64,000 bases of DNA, taken from the NCBI GenBank assembly GCA_019636615.1, contig JAHBXF010000001.1:1612001-1676000 (forward strand). The letters run 5' to 3'. Positions 27,246 through 34,193 of the stretch are shown here, piece by piece; the stretch's first letter is position 1; each line of letters begins with the position of its first letter. The position numbers and the translations under genes were made by a program. This DNA is from Phycisphaeraceae bacterium (GTDB lineage: Bacteria; Planctomycetota; Phycisphaerae; Phycisphaerales; UBA1924). The notes under the pieces are model-generated. The model was not told the DNA's origin, searched no databases, and saw only the letters and a program-made list of their open reading frames with translations.

Positions 27246-27589
27246 GGGCAGGTGTCTGGCGGGCGTGCTTGGAAATCTCGGGCGGGGGGCGGTGATTGAT
27301 CGCTCCTGACGATGATACAGGCTTGGATCTATCGGCCAGCGAGGGGCCCGCGGGCAGCATCTTCGTGCCGCCAAAGGGCTGGGCGGGGCCAATCTGGGGC
27401 GCAAGAGGGTGCCAATGGTGCGTTAGGGGTGTGGGGGTTCATAGGGGAGCGAGAGAAGGGGCGGGAGCCGCTGGGATACGCGGCCGGGGGCGGTGGTGTT
27501 CGTGTGGGAGCAAGGCGAGGCCAAGGCCGGAATGGTTGGTCTGTGGGCGTCATTGCCGCGGGGCCGGCAGTGCCGTACCATTGTCCGCC
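27246..27589. other. Intergenic region between HtrA gene and tRNA-Gln
   Basis: 344 bp with no credible reading frame on either strand. It must contain the promoter of the minus-strand HtrA gene and that of the plus-strand tRNA. I could not assign either with confidence. Confidence 0.5.
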
Positions 27590-27660
27590 TGGGGTATGGT
27601 GTAACGGTAGCACGACTGACTCTGACTCAGTTAGTCTAGGTTCAAATCCTAGTACCCCAA
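27590..27660 (+). tRNA. tRNA-Gln (anticodon CTG)
   Basis: 71 nt. The acceptor stem TGGGGTA (27590-27596) pairs perfectly with TACCCCA (27653-27659). The anticodon stem ACTGA/TCAGT encloses the loop CTCTGAC, giving anticodon CTG, which reads CAG. The T-arm CTAGG-TTCAAAT-CCTAG is canonical. Discriminator base A at 27660; CCA is not encoded. Confidence 0.95.
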
Positions 27661-27788
27661 CTTTTCGCTTCGTGTGCCGCGCTGTCAGAGCGCGTGCCCC
27701 GCCTGGCGCGGGCGCGATTGGCCGGGGCCATCACTTTTTCAAGTCGATCCTGTTCCGCACGCCGCGCGGCGTGCTGTGGCATCAGTTC

Positions 27789-27953
27789 GCGCGGCTGATG
27801 ACGGCCGCGGCGTATTGCCCTGCGAGCGAACCCGTGCAGACAAGGACGTGGCGGAGCGAGGCCGCGCGGGATGGGGTTGGCCCGGCCTGAAGCGAAGGCG
27901 ACGGGTTGCCCGCGTGGAGGCGGGCCGGCAAGGTTTGCTCGCTGAGGATCTTG
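27789..27953 (+). repeat. 165-bp direct repeat, copy A (ketosynthase 3'-end fragment)
   Basis: This segment matches 30137-30301 over 165 bp with one visible substitution (CCC/CCT at the CxGTGCAG step). Copy B is the 3' end of the ketosynthase-like gene at 30130-31548; copy A is a detached fragment of the same coding sequence lying 128 bp after the tRNA-Gln. The two copies are in the same orientation and bracket a 2.2-kb segment with two genes. Confidence 0.9.
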
Positions 27954-28245
27954 ATCCCTCTTCCTCTGTGCCTCCGTGGTTCTTCTCCTCTTCCGCCGCC
28001 GGCGCACCATCGCGTCCGCCCTGTGGCGCGGCGAACACCTTGCCGCGCCGCCCACATGCAACCTTCGCGAACACGAGTTCTAGGACGTCCAGCACCGGAA
28101 CGGGCCATCTCCATCCGCTGAAGCGCTCAATTTGCTTCAATCGACGACTTTCCGAACCCATTTCCACAGGTTCCAGGTATACTGACACCGGGCACTTCTG
28201 CTCATACGTTGCTCTCCGAACCGCTTTCCCGGAGTCATCAAGCCG
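27954..28245. promoter_or_regulatory. Upstream region of the dockerin cassette with a candidate -10 box
   Basis: No gene is seen in this 292-bp stretch. The part from about 28130 is less GC-rich than its surroundings and contains TATACT (28178-28183), 62 bp before the start of the 28246 gene; a matching -35 box is not clear. Confidence 0.35.
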
Positions 28246-28683
28246 ATGCATCGCGCATCTCAACTGGCTTTGGCCTCTCGCCGCGCTCTTGTTGGAGGGG
28301 TGTTAGGTATTCACAGCCTGGCGTTGGCCGACCCGCCGACACCTCCGTACCCGAGCATCGGCGCGAGCGGCGATGACACCACCAAGTACGATCTGGTGCA
28401 ATGTCTCTACATCAACGGATCGTCGGTCGGGGCTTCTCCGGCGTGCGATCCACTCCCCGAGTTTGATGAGCCCGAAGAAAACCCAGAATCGATGCTCGCC
28501 TGGGGCCCGGGCGCTCCCCAGGGGGGCGACATGAACTATGACGGCTGGCACTGCACGCAGGACACGATGACGTTCAGTCAGGCGTACATCAACGGCCATC
28601 CCTCGGCGGATGTGAACAACGACGGCGTGATCGACAACGCCGATGTGCTGCATTACTTTGCGGCGATCGAGGAGGAGCAATGA
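28246..28683 (+). CDS. Secreted small protein with EF-hand-like motif
   Basis: 145 aa. The N-terminal signal-like stretch (RRALVGGVLGIHSLALAD) is followed by an acidic mature domain with two Cys pairs (VQCLYINGSSVGASPACDP and WHCTQDT). The C-terminus holds DVNNDGVIDNADVLHYF, an EF-hand/dockerin type I-like calcium loop. The stop TGA overlaps the ATG of the next gene by four bases (ATGA at 28680-28683), so the two are translationally coupled. Resembles the decayed fragment at 5334-5700 in its tail layout. No enzymatic motif; function unknown. Confidence 0.65.
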   Translation: MHRASQLALASRRALVGGVLGIHSLALADPPTPPYPSIGASGDDTTKYDLVQCLYINGSSVGASPACDPLPEFDEPEENPESMLAWGPGAPQGGDMNYDGWHCTQDTMTFSQAYINGHPSADVNNDGVIDNADVLHYFAAIEEEQ

Positions 28684-29954
28684 ACTACTCCCGACGCAAC
28701 TTGAGCCAACTCAGTGTGTTCCTGGCAGCGACATTGAACACACTCGCACTCGCCCAGCCCGCTGGCTGCGTTATCGTCGAACAGAATAGCGCCATATACT
28801 CACTGTCTGCGGATGGCTTGCGAGCCGTGGGTGCTTGGCGGGATGCCGATGGGATTACAAAGGTGTTCACGTGGGGCTGGGGGGAAGGCCGTTGCGACCA
28901 GGCGTGGGGTGAAGGCCTTGAGTGGGCGGTGCTCGTCGGCATGAGTGCAGATGGCTCTGTGGTGGCTGGCAACGTCCTTCCGGATGACAGCCAAGTCAAT
29001 GATGGATACGCGTGGCACGGCGAGGCCTGCGGAGACATGCGCACGCCTGGTCTCGATTGGTTGCCCGGGCCCCGCAACTTCATCACCAAAGGCCTCAGCG
29101 GCGATGGTTTGACGGTGTACGGCAAGATCAGCCACAGCGGACTGAACGGAGGTCTCGGGGCCTTTCTGTGGCGGCCCGGCACGGGTGAGGTGGTTGAACT
29201 GGACCTGATGCCGCAGTACTGGGGTGAGTCGATCACGCTCCTTGGTTCGATGAACTCTGACTACGCTGGAGAAATAATTGTAGGTACGTTGTATGATTCT
29301 ACATTCTTCACGAGTGCTGCTGTATGGGATCGTATGGGCACGGGTCGGCTTCTGCCCATTGCGATTGGGTATTCTCTAAATATAACTGCCGCGCATGGCA
29401 TCAGCCGTAACGGTCGCTATATCGCCGGGGCGCACGGTGTCAGCGGGACAACCTACGCAACGATCTGGAAGGATGAACAGCCCCCTGAGTTATTCCTTCT
29501 GGGGTCGCCGACAGAGTATAGCGGCCTGACACTCATCGCCGACCATGGCCGCATGGGCATCGGCTGGCACGGGCAGCAAGCCGTTGCCTGGACGCGGGAG
29601 AATGGCCCGGAGAACCTCGTGACGTATCTGGCGAGGCACGGGGCACCCCTTCCCGAAGGGTGGAACGTGCTGAACGTAACTTCTATTTCTGCGGACGGAA
29701 GCGTCATCGCGGGCAATCTGCGCCGGTCAAACCCTACTCGGTTCCTCGGCTTCATCGCCTATACCAACTATCAACCCTGCTTCGCCGACTTCAACAACGA
29801 TGGGGGTGTGGATGGCCGCGATGTGGAGGACTTCTTCCTCGCGTGGGAATCCGGCGACCTCGATGGCGATATCAACCAGGATGGCGGCACCGACGGCGGC
29901 GATGTCGAACGCTTCTTCATCGACTGGGAAGCAGGAGGGTGCGGGGATTCGTGA
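28680..29954 (+). CDS. Secreted HAF-repeat beta-propeller-like protein with dockerin-like tail
   Basis: 424 aa, start codon ATG within the ATGA overlap with the preceding gene. The signal peptide is LSVFLAATLNTLALA. The body has repeated SxDGxxxxG units (LSADGLRAVGAWRDADG, MSADGSVVAGN, LSGDGLTVYGK, ISRNGRYIAGAHG, ISADGSVIAGN), as in HAF-repeat extracellular proteins. The tail consists of two EF-hand/dockerin-like repeats, DFNNDGGVDGRDVEDFFLAW and DINQDGGTDGGDVERFFIDW. It belongs to the same family as the gene at 3215-4318, which has a PEP-CTERM-like end instead. Probably exported and bound at the cell surface; function unknown. Confidence 0.75.
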   Translation: MNYSRRNLSQLSVFLAATLNTLALAQPAGCVIVEQNSAIYSLSADGLRAVGAWRDADGITKVFTWGWGEGRCDQAWGEGLEWAVLVGMSADGSVVAGNVLPDDSQVNDGYAWHGEACGDMRTPGLDWLPGPRNFITKGLSGDGLTVYGKISHSGLNGGLGAFLWRPGTGEVVELDLMPQYWGESITLLGSMNSDYAGEIIVGTLYDSTFFTSAAVWDRMGTGRLLPIAIGYSLNITAAHGISRNGRYIAGAHGVSGTTYATIWKDEQPPELFLLGSPTEYSGLTLIADHGRMGIGWHGQQAVAWTRENGPENLVTYLARHGAPLPEGWNVLNVTSISADGSVIAGNLRRSNPTRFLGFIAYTNYQPCFADFNNDGGVDGRDVEDFFLAWESGDLDGDINQDGGTDGGDVERFFIDWEAGGCGDS

Positions 29955-30129
29955 TCCGCAGGAGACGGCGCGGCCATGCCGCCCACCCGCGCGGCATGGG
30001 AACGCTTCACCACGACACCCCCCGATACGGCGAGCGATAGATCGGCATTGGCGGAGCGGGCGCGGCGTGGCGGCTTGATCGAACGCGAGGGGCTATGACC
30101 GAGCGCCATCTCGCACAGGCCGCCGCGCA

Positions 30130-31548
30130 TCAAGGTGCGCGGCTGATGACGGCCGCGGCGTATTGCCCTGCGAGCGAACCTGTGCAGACAAGGACGTGGC
30201 GGAGCGAGGCCGCGCGGGATGGGGTTGGCCCGGCCTGAAGCGAAGGCGACGGGTTGCCCGCGTGGAGGCGGGCCGGCAAGGTTTGCTCGCTGAGGATCTT
30301 GGCACCAACGGCGACGGCGATGCCGCCGTGGCCCGCGGCACAGTCGCCCACGACCGGCGTGAGTGTAACGAGAGGCAACGAGGGCAGGCGCGCGCCGAAA
30401 ACCTCGGCCAAACCTTGTGCTTCGTACGCATCACTCTCGGGAATGCCCAGCGCCTGGGGAATCACAGCGTCGATATCGTCGGCGGTGAGGCCGGCATCGC
30501 GCAGCGCGGCCGAGGCGGCCAGGGCCCAGGCGTTGCGTTCGCCCTCGCGCGGCGCTCTCGCGGGAAGGCCCGGAAGGCGCGGGGCGTGCGCGGCACCAAA
30601 GCCCGAGATCGCGGCATAGGTGCGTGCGCCGCGGGCCCTCGCGGTGTCGGTGTTTTCGGCGATGAGAATACCGCCCCCTTCGCCCTGCAGGGTTCCTTGC
30701 GCGCCGCAGTCATACGGGCGGACGAGTTGCCACGCTTGGGCAGGGTCGGGAGTGTCGCCGGTGGGCGCAAGGCGGCCGACAAGGTGGCTGCGCAACAGGC
30801 CCATGGGGTTGATCTTGGATTCTGCCCCGCCGGTGAAGCACATGTCTGCCGCGCCGCGTTCGATGACCCGGGAACTCTCGCCAAGGGAGAGGATGCCGCT
30901 GGCTTCAGAGCACGTGATGGTGTTGCTCGGCCCCTCTGCCCCGTGCAGGATGGTGACGTGGCAGGCGAGCATGTTGGGAAGATATTTGAGCATCCACAAC
31001 GGCGGCAGGTTGTTCATGCCGCCGATGACGCGGGGCGCCGGGCCCTGCGCGGGCGGGATGGCGCCCCAGGATCGAAGGCTGAAACCGTTGCGGCGCTGAA
31101 GGTCTTCGGCGGTGGCGTCGGGGTCTCGGGCGGTCACAAAGGCCGCGGCCAGTTCGGGCACTTCGGCGGGAATGAGCCCGGCGCCGATGTGACAGCCGAC
31201 GCGTTCGGGGGCGTAGGTGGCGCCGGCCTGCGCCGGGGCGGGTTCGGGGGTGTACTCACGCAGCGTGATCCCGGCGTCTGCCACAGCCTGCGCGGCGGCG
31301 ATCACTGCGAGTTCGGTGTCGCGGGCCATGAGTTTCACGGCCTTGCGGTATGCCTTGGGCACGTGGTCTTTGGCGCCAAGCGATGCGGGCACCTGGGCGC
31401 CATAGCGAGAGGCGAAGCCGCCGGCATCGAACCGTGTGACCGGGCCGATGGCCGAGCGACCTTCGAGCAGGGCCTGCCAAAGGGGCTCGATGCCCAGACC
31501 GCAGCCGGAGATAATGCCAAGACCGGTGATGACCACGCGCTGACCCAT
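30130..31548 (-). CDS. Beta-ketoacyl-ACP synthase-like protein lacking both catalytic histidines
   Basis: 472 aa. The thiolase-fold start VVITGLGIISGCGLGI and the nucleophile region NTITCSEASGILSLGE, with Cys213 in place, identify a FabF/KAS-II relative. The two histidines of the Cys-His-His triad are replaced: the AHGT position reads Gln365 in VIPQALGIPESDAYEAQ, and the second (TGH) reads Asp402 in TPVVGDCAAGHGG; the usual Lys is Pro. It may act as a partner or chain-length-factor-like subunit, or catalyse a decarboxylation-independent step. The last 55 codons are duplicated at 27789-27953. No acyl carrier protein gene is adjacent. ATG 31548. Confidence 0.75.
   Translation of the reverse strand: MGQRVVITGLGIISGCGLGIEPLWQALLEGRSAIGPVTRFDAGGFASRYGAQVPASLGAKDHVPKAYRKAVKLMARDTELAVIAAAQAVADAGITLREYTPEPAPAQAGATYAPERVGCHIGAGLIPAEVPELAAAFVTARDPDATAEDLQRRNGFSLRSWGAIPPAQGPAPRVIGGMNNLPPLWMLKYLPNMLACHVTILHGAEGPSNTITCSEASGILSLGESSRVIERGAADMCFTGGAESKINPMGLLRSHLVGRLAPTGDTPDPAQAWQLVRPYDCGAQGTLQGEGGGILIAENTDTARARGARTYAAISGFGAAHAPRLPGLPARAPREGERNAWALAASAALRDAGLTADDIDAVIPQALGIPESDAYEAQGLAEVFGARLPSLPLVTLTPVVGDCAAGHGGIAVAVGAKILSEQTLPARLHAGNPSPSLQAGPTPSRAASLRHVLVCTGSLAGQYAAAVISRAP
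30137..30301 (+). repeat. 165-bp direct repeat, copy B (within ketosynthase-like gene)
   Basis: The 3'-terminal part of the minus-strand ketosynthase-like gene. It matches 27789-27953 in direct orientation. Because this copy is continuous with the rest of the gene, it is taken as the original. Confidence 0.9.
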
Positions 31549-31610
31549 GGGGGAGCAAGTCTACGCGGGCGGATCGGGCCATCCGCGGCGAGCGAGGGCG
31601 CATAAGAAGA

Positions 31611-31637
31611 GGCCGCCCGGAGGAACTCCGGACGGCC
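31611..31637 (-). terminator. Hairpin terminator downstream of the hyaluronidase-like gene
   Basis: GGCCGCCCGGAG (31611-31622) and CTCCGGACGGCC (31626-31637) form a 12-bp stem with one mismatch and a three-base loop. On the minus strand it is followed by the T-rich TCTTCTTATG. It lies 30 bp beyond the stop codon at 31668. Confidence 0.6.
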
Positions 31638-31667
31638 CCGTATGAGACACGCTCGTAGAGGGTCAAC

Positions 31668-33905
31668 TCAAGGCTGCTGCGTGGGCACGTTCGCCTGGCG
31701 GTAGATTGCACTCGGCCCGATCACGCGGATGACGCGGTTGCGGGTAGACTGAGGCGTGCTGCTGACCTTGGAAACAGTGTTCCTGCGGTTCAGCGTTGAA
31801 GTGGGGCCCAGGACACGGATCGGGGAGCGAAGGTTGAGGGCCCTGGGCGCCTTGCTGATGCCCAATCGGCGGGTGGCTTCCTGGCGTGCCTCGAGGATCA
31901 TCTGCGGACCAACGGCATCGTTTGAGCGAGCGCCGGGGGGCAGGATGGTCGGCGCGGGCACGACCGGGACTTGTGGCGAGCCGCCACCGAGGTTGCCGCC
32001 GGGTACTTGAGGCAGAGGTGCCGGCGGTGCAGGGAGAACAGGGGTGTTGCCGCCGGGGCTCGGGCTGGGGCTCGGGCTGGGGCTCGGGCTGGGGCTCGGG
32101 CTGGGCACTGGCGCCGGGGGTGCGGGGTTCGGCACCTGAGGCAGGGGCACGCCGAAGCCAGGGTTGCGGACGCGGTCATCGTCGCCGTTGTTGCCCTGCG
32201 GCGTCGTCGGGGTCGGGGGCTCGGGAACTGGGGGTGCTGGGGGTGCTGGGGGTGCGGGGGGATCTTCATCTCCGCCGCCGCCGGAACCACCATTGCCACC
32301 AGAGCCGCCACCAGAGAGGTCTTCGCCGCCGCCGCCGGAACCACCACCGCCGCCGGGAAGGTCACCGGGGTCGCCGCCACCGGAACCACCACCGCCGCCG
32401 GGAAGGTCACCGGGGTCGCCGCCACCGGAACCACCACCGCCGCCGGGAAGGTCGTCGGGGTCGCCGCCACCGGAACCACCACCGCCGCCGGGAAGGTCGC
32501 CGGGGTCGCCGCCACCGGAACCACCACCGCCGCCGGAACCGTCGCCGGGGTCGCCGCCGCCGGAACCACCACCGCCGCCGGGCAGGTCGCCGGGGTCGCC
32601 GCCACCGCCGGAACCACCACCGCCGCCGGGCAGGTCGCCGGGGTCGCCGCCGCCGCCAGAACCACCACCGCCGCCGGGCAGGTCGCCGGGGTCGCCGCCG
32701 CCGCCGGAACCACCGCCGCCGCCGGTTTCAGGCGGGAAGGTCTGGCCGAGCGTTTGCGCGATGCGCGGCAGAACATGGGAGTTCATGTAAGCCTGGAACT
32801 CGTTGAAACTCTGTTCGTTTCGGATGTGGTCCCAGACGACCAACGCGTCGGCGCCCGCTTCTTTGGGAAGCAGGAACATGTGGTCCGCGGCGAGGTCATT
32901 GAGGAAGTTGTGGCCAAGTTCGCGCAGCGCGGTGCCCGCGTAGCGGGGCATGGCGAGCACATAGACGGGCTTGCCCTGAGAAATGCGGCGTGCCTCGGTG
33001 ATGTTGGAGAATATCCAGTCGCGGCTTTGCGCGACGGTAATCTCGTGCGTGTCAGAGGGGACCTGGCCGGGCGCGACAGTAAAGCGGTTCTGGTAGAGAG
33101 GCACGAAGAGCGCGTCGCACAGATCAACATACCAGGAGAGTGAGTCGTTGCGGTCTCTCCAGGGGTTGGGCGCGGGGCGGTGGTATTGACCATGCCGAGA
33201 GCCGAAGGGCATGCCGTAGTTGGTGACCTTGGCCCCCGGGCGGAACTGGCGCACCCGCGCGAAGGTGTAGGTGAACCAGTGCCGCACGGCTTCTTCGTAG
33301 GTGCGAGCGAGGGTGTGCTCCATCTCCTCGGAGTTCTTGTTGGCGATCCACTCGGGCCGCTGCGTGCGGACAAAGTCGTACCACTCGTCATAATATTTGA
33401 CGTAGAAGGGGAAGTTGGGGTAGAAATCGGGCGCGCCGGTGCGGCGGCCCCAGTACTTGGGCGCAAACTCGATGTCGAGGCAGATGTAACCGTCAAAGCC
33501 CTGCGGCACGCGGCGGTCGAGCATGGTGCGCAGCGACTGCTCATAGCGCGCGTAATAGCCGGTGTCTCGCAGCGTGAGCCCGAAGCCCTGAGCCTTGACA
33601 TCCGACGCGAACCAGTGTTCATAGAGCACCAGGGTGTCGCGGGTGATGTTCACGCCGCCGAAGTCGACGCGGGCAGACCAGTCGATGCCGGCGCCCCAGC
33701 GCAGGTCAACATCGTCGGTTGTCACCATCCAGTGCACCGTGTACGGACGGGGGTTGTTGCCCCCGGTCACGTCGTCGGCACGCACCAGCGTCGTGGTCGC
33801 GGGTGCCGCCGCGATCACGGCCACCAGAAGCGCTTTCGAGCACTTGCTCCAGAGGCGTGAAAGGGGCGGGCTGCTGACCGACGCTGAGTGGGTGCCGTGC
33901 TTCAT
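31668..33905 (-). CDS. Secreted GH56/hyaluronidase-like protein with Gly-Asp repeat linker
   Basis: 745 aa from ATG 33905 with GAGGAG eight bases upstream. A signal segment (KALLVAVIAAAPATTTLVRA) leads to a catalytic-looking domain of about 370 residues: GFDGYICLDIEFAPKYWGRR contains a D-x-E pair where hyaluronidases have DWE, then VTNYGMPFGSRHGQYH, and DALVVWDHIRNEQSFNEFQAY near the domain end. This order matches glycoside hydrolase family 56, which cleaves hyaluronan or chondroitin, but similarity is remote. A long linker of GGGSGGGDPGDLPG repeats and a PSPSPSPS run follow, then a basic C-terminal region of about 110 residues. Probably surface-associated; activity on animal or algal polysaccharide is inference. 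Confidence 0.6.
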   Translation of the reverse strand: MKHGTHSASVSSPPLSRLWSKCSKALLVAVIAAAPATTTLVRADDVTGGNNPRPYTVHWMVTTDDVDLRWGAGIDWSARVDFGGVNITRDTLVLYEHWFASDVKAQGFGLTLRDTGYYARYEQSLRTMLDRRVPQGFDGYICLDIEFAPKYWGRRTGAPDFYPNFPFYVKYYDEWYDFVRTQRPEWIANKNSEEMEHTLARTYEEAVRHWFTYTFARVRQFRPGAKVTNYGMPFGSRHGQYHRPAPNPWRDRNDSLSWYVDLCDALFVPLYQNRFTVAPGQVPSDTHEITVAQSRDWIFSNITEARRISQGKPVYVLAMPRYAGTALRELGHNFLNDLAADHMFLLPKEAGADALVVWDHIRNEQSFNEFQAYMNSHVLPRIAQTLGQTFPPETGGGGGSGGGGDPGDLPGGGGGSGGGGDPGDLPGGGGGSGGGGDPGDLPGGGGGSGGGDPGDGSGGGGGSGGGDPGDLPGGGGGSGGGDPDDLPGGGGGSGGGDPGDLPGGGGGSGGGDPGDLPGGGGGSGGGGEDLSGGGSGGNGGSGGGGDEDPPAPPAPPAPPVPEPPTPTTPQGNNGDDDRVRNPGFGVPLPQVPNPAPPAPVPSPSPSPSPSPSPSPSPGGNTPVLPAPPAPLPQVPGGNLGGGSPQVPVVPAPTILPPGARSNDAVGPQMILEARQEATRRLGISKAPRALNLRSPIRVLGPTSTLNRRNTVSKVSSTPQSTRNRVIRVIGPSAIYRQANVPTQQP
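32337..32725 (-). repeat. 45-48-bp coding minisatellite
   Basis: About eight tandem units of 45 or 48 bp encode GGGSGGGDPGDLPGG-type 15-16 residue repeats inside the hyaluronidase-like gene. Unit variants (DPGDGS, DPDDLP) and optional extra Gly codons are visible. All length changes keep the reading frame. Confidence 0.9.
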
Positions 33906-34193
33906 GGGTGCTGCTCCTCGATCAATCTCTCCTCCGTGCATGCGGCGCGCGGTTGAACGACGCGCGGCGCCGGGCACACGAGAATCATCGGGCCATTGAT
34001 GACTATCCATTGCAGACCCGCATATGCAAGAGGGGATAGGTCATCGGGCGTGCGGGGGGGGCGGTCTGCGCGGCCGGTGCGTGGCGCGAGGGGCGTGACG
34101 GATGTGCCGTGGATTTGGCTCGGATTGTTGAGTATTCTCACGTTCGCACCCCGCGTCACGGCCCGCCAGGGCCGCCTACCACCCGGAGGGATG

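Noticed and set aside
27782..28114. 110-aa minus-strand open frame ending like the ketosynthase
   Set aside because: It is the detached 165-bp ketosynthase fragment read through into non-coding sequence, with no start context; described as a repeat.
28246..29954. The 27.8-30.3 kb cassette as a complete integrative element
   Set aside because: No integrase, transposase or replication gene lies between the direct repeats.
32337..32725. Regular repeats at 32.3-32.7 kb as a CRISPR or non-coding satellite
   Set aside because: They are in-frame coding repeats of a Gly/Asp linker in the hyaluronidase-like gene.
31886..33143. Plus-strand open frames opposite the Gly-rich repeat gene
   Set aside because: They are antisense readings of the minisatellite, rich in Arg/His or Thr/Ala, without initiation signals.
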